Assembly (NCBI GenBank): GCA_963790545.1
Contig: CAWBPA010000017.1
Location: forward strand, 248,001 to 312,000
Origin: DATBJG01 sp963790545
GTDB lineage: Bacteria; Acidobacteriota; Vicinamibacteria; Vicinamibacterales; JAMQPK01
Direction: 5' to 3'
DNA: 64,000 nucleotides
The stretch's first letter is position 1. Every line of letters starts with the position of its first letter. Shown here one piece after another: positions 46,118 through 54,524 of the stretch. A program made the position numbers and the translations under genes. The notes beneath the pieces are model-generated. The model saw nothing but the letters and a program-made list of their open reading frames with translations, searched no databases and was not told where the DNA came from.

Positions 46118-46756
46118 GACCGTCCCTCTTGGCGGCTTCCGGCCGCCACTTCCGCCACAGCCTCGAAAAACGCTCGAAGACGCCGCGCATCTTTCACGCC
46201 GGGCCGCTCCTCGACGCCTGATGACACGTCAATCGCATACGGTCTCACGGTCGTGATTGCCGTGACGACGTTTTCGGCTCGCAATCCTCCGGAGAGAATC
46301 GTCGGACGCCGCGATGCGACCCGCGCGGCCACGGTCCAGTTAACCGGACGGCCCGTCCCACCGTGCTTCTCAGGATCGTATGCGTCAACGAGAAGCGTGA
46401 CGCTCGACGGCCACTCCAGAATCGACGATATGTCCATCGTTTCTGGCAGCCCGATCGCGCGAATCACGCGCCGCGCGATGCCCTCGCAGTACTCCGGCGT
46501 TTCGTTCCCGTGGAGCTGCACAGCCCCTAACCCAACCCTGTCCGCCACGGCGTTCACGTTGGCCTGTGGCTGATCCACGAAGACGCCCACGGCGGATGAC
46601 AAATGGCGGCAAGGCTCGAACGATTGATCTCGCATGTTCGGCGTCGACGAATCGCGGGCTGGCCGGCCAGAACACAAACCCAAGTGCAAACGCCCCAAGG
46701 TCTGCCGCAGCCTGGGCGTCCTCGAGCCGAGTGATCCCGCACACCTTGACCCGCAC
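46114..46756 (-). CDS. trpF: Phosphoribosylanthranilate isomerase (frameshifted)
   Basis: About 213 residues after removing one base near 46597. N-terminus V-K-V-C-G-I-T-R with the catalytic cysteine, then A-L-G-F-V-F-W-P-A-S-P-R. In the next frame come V-G-V-F-V-D-Q, V-Q-L-H-G-N-E-T-P, L-V-D-A-Y-D (catalytic aspartate) and L-S-G-G-L. GTG start at 46756. It isomerises phosphoribosylanthranilate in tryptophan synthesis. Confidence 0.92.
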
Positions 46757-46773
46757 TTGACGACCAACGCTCC

Positions 46774-46810
46774 TTTCGTCCGGCTACTTTCGTCCGGCTA
46801 AAGCCGGACG
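46774..46810. repeat. Hairpin with duplicated half-element between trpC and trpF
   Basis: TTTCGTCCGGCTA occurs twice in tandem (46774-46786, 46788-46800), and the second copy forms CGTCCGGCT-AA-AGCCGGACG (46791-46810). A near-identical element with one mismatch is at 56787-56806. Confidence 0.7.
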
Positions 46811-46815
46811 CTCCA

Positions 46816-47654
46816 CTACACGCGCTCCCGAACTGAATCGCCAACCGGCGAATCCTGTCGCAGCAGGTCGCGCAACGCCTCTCCCGGATCCGCGCTCGTC
46901 ATCAAGCGCTCGCCCACGAGGAATCCGCGATAACCAGAGCGCCGCAAGGCCGCCAGCTCGCTCGACGACGTGAAGCCGCTCTCCGCAACAGCCGTCACAT
47001 CGCGCGGCATCCGACCGATCAAATCGGCTGACACCTTGACATCCACGGCCAGCGTTCGCAGATTTCGATTGTTGACACCAACCAGTGTTGTGCCCTGCCG
47101 ACAGCGCGCGTTCGAGCTCGAACTCATCGTGGACCTCGATCAACGCATCGAGACCTGCGGCGGTGGACGCCGCGTACAGGCTCTTCAAATCCTGATCTGA
47201 CAATGCCGCGGCGATGAGCAGCACCGCCTCCGCACCCTCTGCCGCGGCCTCCGCAATCTGATACTCGTCGATCACAAAATCCTTGCGAAGAACGGGGACA
47301 CCCACCCGCGATTTCACGGCTCGAAGATGCTCGAGGGAGCCGTCAAAACACGTGGGCTCGGTCAGCACCGAGATAGCCGCCGCACCCGCGTCTTCGTATG
47401 CGGCCGCAAGTGCCGCCGGATCGTACTGCTGCCGAAGCACACCACGCGACGGTGACCGGCGTTTACATTCCGCAATGATGTTCACGCGATCGCGTTCGTT
47501 GCAGTGCCGTCCGAAACGTCCCCACCGCGCGTCCGCGGCGCGCGTCGGCACGCCGCCACAAGAGATCCACGGGTTCCCGCGAGCGCCGAACCTCCACAAT
47601 CCGACGGGTCGCAGCAACGATCGTGGCCAGAAGATTGCCAGCGGCGCTCGTCAT
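46816..47654 (-). CDS. trpC: Indole-3-glycerol phosphate synthase (two frameshifts)
   Basis: About 278 residues after removing one base near 47503 and one near 47097. The middle frame has the core I-I-A-E-C-K-R-R-S-P-S with the catalytic lysine, V-L-T-E-P-T-C-F-D-G-S and V-L-R-K-D-F-V-I-D. The last frame has L-V-G-V-N-N-R-N-L and A-E-S-G-F. ATG 47654 has GGGGCG nearby. It closes the indole ring. Confidence 0.92.
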
Positions 47655-47686
47655 GTCACGCCCCGGCAGTCTGACTTGTTGAACGT

Positions 47687-48713
47687 TCACGACCGACCTC
47701 GATCGGCTGCGAGGAGCGCACCAGTCGCTTCCAGCGTTTTGATCGCATCGCCCGAATCAATCGCTGCACCTGCGCGCGTCAGGCCTTCCCGCACCGACGC
47801 GACCCGACCGGCAATGAACAATGCGGCCGCGGCATTCAGCAGCACCACATCGCGCAGCGGTCCGCCTTCACCTTGCAGCACGGCACGGATCATGCCTCGC
47901 GTTCGTAGGCGCATCTCCTCCCTTGAGCGCAGCTGGTGGTGCCTTGGACAACCCGAAATCCGTGGGATGCACGTAAAACGTCGACACGCTCCCATCGCGG
48001 CACTCAGACACCTTCGTATAACCCGTGGTGGAAATCTCGTCGAGGCCATCCGCACCGTGTACGACCCAGGCACGGTCCGATCCCAGCATCTGCAGGGACC
48101 GAGCCAACAGTTCGGTCAGCTCTGGCCGCGGCACGCCGACAAGCTGCCGTCGCGCGCCTGCCGGATTCGTCAACGGGCCAAGAAGGTTGAATGCAGTCCG
48201 GATCGACAGGTCGCGACGGGCCTGAGCCGCATGCTTCATCGCGGGATGGAACGTTGGTGCGAAAAAGAAGGCGATGCCGGCGGTTTCCAGACATCGTTCG
48301 ACGACCTCTGGATGCGCGGTCACGTCGACTCCCAGGGCCGCAAACACGTCGGCACTTCCGCACACGCTCGACACCGACCGGTTCCCGTGTTTCGCAACCC
48401 GCACGCCGCACGCCGCAACGACCACCGCCGCGGCGGATGAGATGTTCACCGTTCCGGAACGGTCCCCACCCGTTCCACACGTATCGAAGACATCGTCAAA
48501 GGGCCGCGACAGTTTCACGGCGTGAGCCCGCATCGTCCGAGCGAGGCCAACGATCTCGACCGGGCGCTCCCCTTTCATCGCAAGGCCTACCAGCAAACCT
48601 GCAATCTGCGCGGGCGTTGCGCGGCCTTCCATGACTTCGGTCATGGCGGCTGACGCTTCGTCAACGGTCAAGCTTTCGCGTCTCGTCAGCTTCTCGAGCA
48701 GCGTCGGAAACAT
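47687..48713 (-). CDS. trpD: Anthranilate phosphoribosyltransferase (frameshifted)
   Basis: About 341 residues after removing one base near 47894. PRPP-binding D-T-C-G-T-G-G-D near residue 78, K-H-G-N-R-S and N-L-L-G-P-L-T-N-P are intact. The C-terminal frame resumes M-I-R-A-V-L-Q-G-E-G-G-P-L-R-D-V-V-L-L-N. It transfers phosphoribose to anthranilate. The ATG lies one base after the trpG stop. Confidence 0.93.
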
Positions 48714-48714
48714 G

Positions 48715-49290
48715 TCAGCGCGCCTCTATTGCCAGAAAATTCTCGAGCATGCGCATACCTTGGCGCGTCATGATCGATTCGGGGTGGAACTGCACGCCAT
48801 GTACCGGGTATTCACGATGCCTCAAGCCCATCACGATGCCTTCGTGCTCGGTTTCCGCCGCAATTTCTAGCTCGGCCGGCAGCGAGCTGCGCTCCACAAT
48901 CAGCGAGTGATAGCGAGCGGCCGTAAACGGGTTCCCGATTGTCGCGAACACACCACGCTCGTCATGCTTGATGGACGACGTCTTGCCGTGCATGGGCACA
49001 TTGGCGCGTACGACATTTCCTCCAAACGCCATTCCGATCGCCTGGTGACCAAGGCACACACCCAGAATCGGCTTTCGCGGGCCGAAGCGTCGAATGGCGT
49101 CCAGCGTCACACCAGCCTTTTCCGGACGGCCGGGGCCCGGTGAAATCACGATTCGCGCGGGGTCCAGCGCCGCGATCTCATCAGGCGTCACCTCGTCGTT
49201 CCTGCGGACGACGACACCGGCGCCCAGTTCTCCAAGGTACTGGACGAGGTTGTACGTAAACGAGTCGTAGTTGTCGATGACGAGGATCAT
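48715..49290 (-). CDS. trpG: Anthranilate synthase glutamine amidotransferase subunit
   Basis: A 191-residue class I glutamine amidotransferase. Catalytic cysteine in G-V-C-L-G-H-Q-A-I-G near residue 81 and H-P-E in V-Q-F-H-P-E-S near 170; N-terminus I-L-V-I-D-N-Y-D-S-F-T-Y-N. It supplies ammonia to TrpE and may also serve PabB. The ATG at 49290 is two codons inside the longest frame. It is separated from trpE by a degenerate repeat. Confidence 0.95.
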   Translation of the reverse strand: MILVIDNYDSFTYNLVQYLGELGAGVVVRRNDEVTPDEIAALDPARIVISPGPGRPEKAGVTLDAIRRFGPRKPILGVCLGHQAIGMAFGGNVVRANVPMHGKTSSIKHDERGVFATIGNPFTAARYHSLIVERSSLPAELEIAAETEHEGIVMGLRHREYPVHGVQFHPESIMTRQGMRMLENFLAIEAR

Positions 49291-49298
49291 TACCAAAC

Positions 49299-49346
49299 CA
49301 GTTTTCAGTTTTCAGTTCTCAGTTCTCAGTTATCAACCTTCAGCTA
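49299..49346. repeat. AACTGA-type degenerate repeat between trpE and trpG
   Basis: Six or so irregular CAGTTTT/CAGTTCT/CAGTTAT units. It lies within the transcribed operon. Confidence 0.65.
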
Positions 49347-50828
49347 TCAGAGTCCTCCCTGCGCCAGCTCCAAGGCTCGAACGAGGGCTCGTGCCTTGTC
49401 GCGCGTTTCCTCGAACTCGGCCGCCGGATTCGAATCGGCAACAATCCCTGCGCCCGCCTGCACATACGCTTTCTGGCCTGCCATGACCACCGTGCGAATC
49501 GTGATACAGAAATCGAGATTGCCGGCGAAATCGACGTAGCCTACGGCGCCAGCGTAAATCCCGCGCCGATCGGGCTCGAGCTCCGCAATGATTTCCATCG
49601 CCCGCACCTTCGGCGCACCCGACACCGTGCCTGCCGGAAAACACGAGATGAGCGCGTCCAGACGGTCACGATCTTCGGCCAGACGTCCCTCGACAATCGA
49701 CACCAGATGCATCACGTGAGAGTAGCGTTCAAGACCCATGAACTGCGGAACGCGGACGCTGCCGTACTCGGCCACGCGACCGATGTCGTTACGGCCAAGA
49801 TCCACCAGCATCACATGTTCGGCACGCTCTTTTTCGTTCTTCTTCAGTTCCTCGCCCAGCCGGAGATCCTCTTCTTCGTTCCTTCCACGGGGACGAGTCC
49901 CCGCGATGGGATGTGTCTCGGCGCGGCGGCCCTCCACACGCACCAGCATTTCAGGTGAGGACCCGACGATCGAAGCACCGCCCATTCGAATGAAGTACAT
50001 GTAGGGTGAGGGGTTCACGTACCGCAGCGCGCGGTAGACCGTAAACGGATCGGCTGCGACGTCAACTTCGAAGCGCTGTGACAACACGACCTGGTAGACA
50101 TCACCGGCGGCAATGTACTCTTTCGCAGTCCGCACCATCTCGAGAAAACGTTCGCGTGTGACGTTGGATCGCACCTCGAGTGGAGGACCTGCAGCTGGGG
50201 TCGGCAGTGACAGCTCACGACTCAGCTCACGTTCCAGGAACTCGATACGGGCACATGCAAACTGATACAGCGCTTCCAGGTCGTCATCAGGCGTAATCCT
50301 GGCATTGGCAATAATCAGTATCCGGTGCTGCACATGATCGAACGCCAGGACCGTGTCGAACATCATGAACCCGGCCTCATCGCGAAGCTCGTGCGACGGC
50401 GATCCATCCAGGGGTTGTAATGTGACCGGCTCGAACCAGGCGGCGGTATCGTAGGTCAGGTACCCGACGCCACCACCGGTCAATCTCGGAAGCTCCGCAA
50501 CAAACGGCGCCTGGTATTCGGCGAGAAGCCCCTGCAGGGTTTTCATGAAGGGCTCATCCGACTCCGATGTGACACCTGCCCGTTCGACGATGGTCTTTCC
50601 ATGGCGCGAACGCAGAACGAGAAACGGGTCCTTGCCCAGAAACGAATACCGTCCCACATGTTCCCCGCCCTCGACACTCTCCAGAAGAAATGCATAGTCC
50701 GCGTGCTCGGCAATCTTCAGAAACGCCGAGACCGGCGTCAGCAAGTCCGCCACCAGTTCCTTGCAGACGGGCACAAACGTGCCTCGTTGGGCGAGTTCGA
50801 CGAAGGTTTCGTAGCTGGTGAGTTTCAT
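49347..50828 (-). CDS. trpE: Anthranilate synthase component I
   Basis: A 493-residue chorismate-binding enzyme. The N-terminal domain has L-L-E-S-V-E-G-G with the tryptophan-binding L-L-E-S, and the C-terminal catalytic domain has P-I-A-G-T-R-P-R-G, D-L-G-R-N-D and G-T-V-S-G-A-P-K. The ATG overlaps the aroDE stop (ATGA), with AAAGG upstream. It makes anthranilate, with feedback inhibition by tryptophan expected from the L-L-E-S motif. Confidence 0.96.
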   Translation of the reverse strand: MKLTSYETFVELAQRGTFVPVCKELVADLLTPVSAFLKIAEHADYAFLLESVEGGEHVGRYSFLGKDPFLVLRSRHGKTIVERAGVTSESDEPFMKTLQGLLAEYQAPFVAELPRLTGGGVGYLTYDTAAWFEPVTLQPLDGSPSHELRDEAGFMMFDTVLAFDHVQHRILIIANARITPDDDLEALYQFACARIEFLERELSRELSLPTPAAGPPLEVRSNVTRERFLEMVRTAKEYIAAGDVYQVVLSQRFEVDVAADPFTVYRALRYVNPSPYMYFIRMGGASIVGSSPEMLVRVEGRRAETHPIAGTRPRGRNEEEDLRLGEELKKNEKERAEHVMLVDLGRNDIGRVAEYGSVRVPQFMGLERYSHVMHLVSIVEGRLAEDRDRLDALISCFPAGTVSGAPKVRAMEIIAELEPDRRGIYAGAVGYVDFAGNLDFCITIRTVVMAGQKAYVQAGAGIVADSNPAAEFEETRDKARALVRALELAQGGL

Positions 50829-52315
50829 GCCTTTACCCGCCCCGGTTCGCAGGGCCCAGCAAGCGCTCGTTGGGCGGCATCCCGAAGAAGCGCAGCTGAC
50901 GGGCGAATGCCCGTCCACCATTCCGCCTGTTCCTGAGCCTGACCGACCAACATCTCGAGCCCTCCGATGGTGAGACAACCCGCCGCGGCCGCCTCGCGGA
51001 TGAAACGGGTCTCAATGGGGTTGTAGACGAGGTCGTAGACGACGCGCCCATCAAAGGTCGCGTTCGGCCAGGGAGTCTCATCGATTCGTGGTGACATCCC
51101 AACCGGCGTGGCATTCACCAGCAGATCCCATGAGCCTCTCGCGGGGGGAAGTCCGGCAGCGGCGCCTCCCACAAGCCTTGCAACTTCCTCCGCCCGCGTC
51201 TTCTGCCGCGCGTGCACCGTAACCTGAGCACCTGCTGACGCGAGCGCAACCGCCGCCGCTCGTGACGCGCCACCGGCACCAAGCACGGCCGCGCGCGCGC
51301 CTTTTAACACCATGCGGCCCTCGAGTGGGGCAAGGAAGCCTGCGACGTCGGTATTCCGTCCCTGCCAGCTGTCGCCCTCCCGCCTCAGCGTGTTGATGGC
51401 ACCCACCCGTTGGCTCAGCGGGTCCAGGGCGTCCGGATCGGATTGCCGCACGAGGCTGTCGAAAAACGGGACTTTGAATGGAAGCGTCACGCTCACGCCC
51501 CGGATCTGGAGCGCCTGCGCGACGCGCAGGAAGTCATCGACGCTTTCGGCTTCGAACGGAAGATATACGGCATCGAGTCCTGCCGCCTGGAACGCGGCGT
51601 TGTGCATTGCCGGCGACACCGAATGCTCGATCGGGCATCCCACGACGCCGTAGACCGAGGTCTCGGCGGTAATGCCACGAAACCCGAACTCCTTCATCAG
51701 ACGCTCCGGCGGAATCTGGCCCGGCGCCACCCCGTCGCCTGCATAGGTGAAGCTCGAGCCAAAGCGCGCGGCGAGGATTCGCGTCGACATACCAGGCGTG
51801 CCCATCGCAATCCACACGCTGTCGCAGGCTCCTTCCACGCGCGCTCGGTCGGACAGTTTCAAAAGCGGAAGAACGTCGCTCAGTCGCCTCGCGGTCACGG
51901 CCACCTTGACGATCCCCGGTCTCTGGTCGCGCATTGCCCGGACGCGGTCCTCCAGGTCGGATGGGACACCTTGAAAATCGTGTGTGGACAACAGCACCCG
52001 ACGACCGCCGCTCTCAACGAGATCCGAGAAGCCAGCCTTCCATTCAATGTCCACGTATTCAGCACCCGCGTCGAGTGCGCCGGCAAGAATCCGCTTCCGC
52101 TCTTCTTCTGAGCCACCGAACCCGCCGCCTTCCCACGTCGGACGACAGGTCACGATCACGGGTCGCGTCCGGCCGGCCAGCGCGGCCCTCGGATCGGGAT
52201 CCTGGACGGAGTCCAAACGAAGCTCGATCAGATCCGCGCTTGCGGCGTCGCGTTTTCGAGACAGCTCGGCCATGGTGGCGGCCGTCAAGCTGACGCAAAG
52301 TCGGGGTGCAAACAT
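50825..52315 (-). CDS. aroDE: Bifunctional 3-dehydroquinate dehydratase/shikimate dehydrogenase
   Basis: A 496-residue fusion. The type I dehydroquinase half has E31 (E-L-R-L-D), H112 (S-T-H-D-F) and Schiff-base K137 (I-V-K-V-A-V). The shikimate dehydrogenase half starts near 221 with G-C-P-I-E-H-S-V-S-P-A-M-H-N, K281 (S-V-T-L-P-F-K), D323 (N-T-D-V-A-G-F) and the NADP loop G-A-G-G-A-S-R. Plants and some bacteria carry the same fusion order. The ATG directly follows the U7 tract of the attenuator; its likely ribosome-binding GAGG (52324-52327) lies inside the terminator stem. Confidence 0.95.
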   Translation of the reverse strand: MFAPRLCVSLTAATMAELSRKRDAASADLIELRLDSVQDPDPRAALAGRTRPVIVTCRPTWEGGGFGGSEEERKRILAGALDAGAEYVDIEWKAGFSDLVESGGRRVLLSTHDFQGVPSDLEDRVRAMRDQRPGIVKVAVTARRLSDVLPLLKLSDRARVEGACDSVWIAMGTPGMSTRILAARFGSSFTYAGDGVAPGQIPPERLMKEFGFRGITAETSVYGVVGCPIEHSVSPAMHNAAFQAAGLDAVYLPFEAESVDDFLRVAQALQIRGVSVTLPFKVPFFDSLVRQSDPDALDPLSQRVGAINTLRREGDSWQGRNTDVAGFLAPLEGRMVLKGARAAVLGAGGASRAAAVALASAGAQVTVHARQKTRAEEVARLVGGAAAGLPPARGSWDLLVNATPVGMSPRIDETPWPNATFDGRVVYDLVYNPIETRFIREAAAAGCLTIGGLEMLVGQAQEQAEWWTGIRPSAALLRDAAQRALAGPCEPGRVKA

Positions 52316-52352
52316 AAAAAAAGCCTCTTCAACCGGTTTGGCTGAAGAGGCT
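52316..52352 (-). terminator. Attenuator terminator of the aromatic superoperon
   Basis: On the minus strand AGCCTCTTCA (52352-52343), an 11-base loop, TGAAGAGGCT (52331-52322) and a run of seven T ending at 52316. The stem is a perfect 10 bp and the ATG of aroDE starts at the next base. The 5' arm can alternatively pair with 52394-52403. Confidence 0.88.
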
Positions 52353-52377
52353 GGGTCGGGCTCGATTGTGTCTCGGA

Positions 52378-52497
52378 TCAGGCCACGGCAGTTGCCCCTT
52401 CAGACTGGGCGTAATACCACCATGCAAAAAACACCTGTTCCCGCCGCACAGCCGGTTGCGTCACGAACGACAAAGAAGCTGGCGAGAACAGAGTCAT
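52378..52497 (-). CDS. Aromatic leader peptide (Phe-Phe-Ala-Trp-Trp-Tyr-Tyr)
   Basis: A short reading frame ending 25 bases before the terminator stem. Its C-terminal part reads F-F-A-W-W-Y-Y-A-Q-S-E-G-A-T-A-V-A, so six of seven consecutive codons (52411-52431) are Phe, Phe, Trp, Trp, Tyr, Tyr. The start could be ATG 52497 (39 residues, GAG upstream, just after the inferred transcription start) or GTG 52434 (18 residues). Leader peptides rich in the regulated amino acids are the hallmark of ribosome-mediated attenuation. Combining all three aromatics matches the operon's output (chorismate, Trp, Tyr and the Phe precursor prephenate). Confidence 0.85.
   Translation of the reverse strand: MTLFSPASLSFVTQPAVRREQVFFAWWYYAQSEGATAVA
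52394..52403 (-). promoter_or_regulatory. Candidate antiterminator strand of the aromatic attenuator
   Basis: CTGAAGGGGC, 7 bases after the last Tyr codon, pairs with GCCTCTTCAG (52342-52351) over 10 bp including one G-U. This captures the terminator's 5' arm. A ribosome stalled on the aromatic codons should leave it free; a ribosome moving on to the stop should not. Confidence 0.7.
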
Positions 52498-52517
52498 GAC
52501 CGTCTCAACGACGCCGC

Positions 52518-52547
52518 ACGTTACCAGACGGGCGCATTCAGTGTCAA
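52518..52547 (-). promoter_or_regulatory. Promoter of the aromatic superoperon
   Basis: Minus strand TTGACA (52542-52547), 18-base spacer, TGG-TAACGT with extended -10 (52518-52523). Transcription would start near 52511, giving a 195-base leader, normal for an attenuator. Confidence 0.6.
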
Positions 52548-52632
52548 GCGGAACGCCCATTTCTCCTTGACCCGTCTACAGTTCTCCCGAATAATGGAAT
52601 TGGATTCCCTTCCCGTTTCCGATCTTGAGCAC

Positions 52633-54477
52633 ATGACCAAACGCACCGCCGTAAGCATTCTTGCCCTCGTTGCCCTTTGGCTGACCAACGTGCCGGCTGC
52701 CACTGAATTTCTGCCGATCGACCAGGTCAAGCCGGGGATGGTCGGCATCGGCCGCACCGTTTTCGAGGCCTCCAAAATCGAAGAGTTCAAGGTTCACATC
52801 CTGGGTGTCATTCGGAACGTCATTGGACCGCGTCGTGATCTGATTCTCGCTCGGCTTGAAGGGGGTCCGCTGGCGACGACCGGCGTCATTGCCGGCATGA
52901 GCGGGAGCCCCGTGTACATCGATGGAAAGCTGGTTGGCGCCGTGTCTTACTCGCTCGGGCAGTTCAGTCGCGAGCCCATCGCGGGGATCACGCCGATTGC
53001 GGAAATGATTGAAGCGACCGCCACCGATGCGAAGAGGCCACCGGTCGCCCAGCGCGCACAGTTGGACGGGCCGATTACCCACGAGAGCCTGGCTGCGGCG
53101 CTACGAGTCGCGTTTTCGTGGGTCCGACCGTTTGCCGATCGCCCGGGCGATGTCCAGGTTCTCGGTGAGGCCAATATCAGCCCGCTCACGCCTCAGATGG
53201 GCACGCTACTCCGTCCAATTGCCACGCCGCTGGCAATGGGTGGATTCACAAACGAGGTGGCAAGCCTCTTCACGACGCTGTTCAGCGGCACCCCGCTGCT
53301 GCCCGTCATGGGTGGCGCGGCTGCGACTGCCGCTTTAGACGACCTGAAGCCGCTTCAACCTGGTGATGCGTTCGGAATCGATCTGATCAACGGCGATCTC
53401 TCGCTCGGGTCGACCGGTACCGTCACTCACGTCGACGGTACACGAGTGTACGGATTCGGCCATCCGCTCTACAATCTCGGACCCACGAAATTTCCGCTGA
53501 CGCGCGCCTACGTGCACACGCTCATCCCGAGCCTGGCCGCGTCGGTCAAGCTGGCGACTTCCGGGACCACGATCGGTACGATCGAACAGGACCGCGCCAC
53601 GGCTGTCGCCGGGATGCTCGGCAAGGGACCCGAGCTCATCCCCATCAAGATCTCGCTCGAGAACGATCGCGGGCTCAAGAAGAGCTTTTCGTTTGGCGTC
53701 GTCAACGATCAGCTGTTTTCGCCGCTTCTGGTCTATGTGACGGTGTACAACACGCTGCTTTCTTACGAGCGTGAAAACGGCATTGCCAGCTACATTGTCA
53801 AAGGCAAGGCGCTCGTCAAGAAGCATGGCGAAATCGCGTTCGAAGATCTTTTCACGGGCGATCGTCCTTCCATGGGTGCTGCTGCGTATATCGCGGGGCC
53901 TCTCACGTTCCTGCTGACCAACGAAGAACAGCCCGTGGAAATCGAAGCGCTCGACCTCAGCATCGAGTCGGCAGAACAGCCGCGCACGGCCACACTCGAG
54001 CGGGTGTGGATCGATGCCCCCCGGACACGCGCCGGACGGACCGTTCCGCTCAAGGTATTGCTGCGCACGTACCGAGGGGACGAGGTTGTCCGTTCGGTTC
54101 CAATCGAGATTCCGCCCACGGTCAGCGGCTCGCTGTCGGTGCTCGTTTCAGACGGCGTGAGGCTCGCACAGTTCGAACAGCGCGAACTGCGTCAGCCTCA
54201 GCAGCCTCGCGGTGTGTCGCAGATGATTCGGGCGCTCAATCGTGCGCGTAAGAACAATCGGCTGTACGTCCGATTGCTGAGCGCAGACGCCGGGGCCGTC
54301 GTGCGCGGCGAGCAGTTGTCCTCACTCCCGCCGTCGGTGCTGGCGGTGCTCGAAGGCGACCGCAGCAGCGGGGAGTTCGCACCTCTTCGTAATGCCACGG
54401 TGGGCGAGTGGGAGCTTTCGAGCGACTACGCCGTCACCGGCTCGCGCCTGCTCACGATCGAGATCGACCCGAATTAG
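52633..54477 (+). CDS. SpoIVB-type S55 peptidase domain protein
   Basis: A 614-residue exported protein. Signal peptide (T-A-V-S-I-L-A-L-V-A-L-W-L), then F-L-P-I-D-Q-V-K-P-G-M-V-G-I-G-R-T and the S55 core with G-M-S-G-S-P-V-Y-I-D-G near residue 95, containing the catalytic serine. SpoIVB in Bacillus triggers sigma-K activation, but these longer homologs occur in non-sporulating Acidobacteria with unknown function. The C-terminal 250 residues form a beta-rich region. ATG 52633 has GAG upstream; divergent from the aromatic leader. The adjacent beta-propeller gene reads the same way. Confidence 0.85.
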   Translation: MTKRTAVSILALVALWLTNVPAATEFLPIDQVKPGMVGIGRTVFEASKIEEFKVHILGVIRNVIGPRRDLILARLEGGPLATTGVIAGMSGSPVYIDGKLVGAVSYSLGQFSREPIAGITPIAEMIEATATDAKRPPVAQRAQLDGPITHESLAAALRVAFSWVRPFADRPGDVQVLGEANISPLTPQMGTLLRPIATPLAMGGFTNEVASLFTTLFSGTPLLPVMGGAAATAALDDLKPLQPGDAFGIDLINGDLSLGSTGTVTHVDGTRVYGFGHPLYNLGPTKFPLTRAYVHTLIPSLAASVKLATSGTTIGTIEQDRATAVAGMLGKGPELIPIKISLENDRGLKKSFSFGVVNDQLFSPLLVYVTVYNTLLSYERENGIASYIVKGKALVKKHGEIAFEDLFTGDRPSMGAAAYIAGPLTFLLTNEEQPVEIEALDLSIESAEQPRTATLERVWIDAPRTRAGRTVPLKVLLRTYRGDEVVRSVPIEIPPTVSGSLSVLVSDGVRLAQFEQRELRQPQQPRGVSQMIRALNRARKNNRLYVRLLSADAGAVVRGEQLSSLPPSVLAVLEGDRSSGEFAPLRNATVGEWELSSDYAVTGSRLLTIEIDPN

Positions 54478-54482
54478 AAAGT

Positions 54483-54515
54483 CTTCAGTTGTCAGTTCTC
54501 AGTTTTCAGTTTTTC
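54483..54515. repeat. AACTGA-type degenerate repeat
   Basis: CAGTTGT, CAGTTCT, CAGTTTT, CAGTTTT in tandem immediately before the next gene, replacing its expected ribosome-binding region. Confidence 0.65.
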
Positions 54516-54524
54516 CTCCGCCAT

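Noticed and set aside
46816..48713. trpC and trpD as genuine pseudogenes
   Set aside because: The surrounding trp genes are intact, each break is a single inserted base, and the restored proteins keep all catalytic motifs.
52316..52497. T-box or TRAP-type control of the aromatic operon
   Set aside because: No T-box specifier or conserved T-box sequence and no GAG/UAG triplet series is visible, whereas a leader peptide with aromatic codons and exclusive hairpins is.
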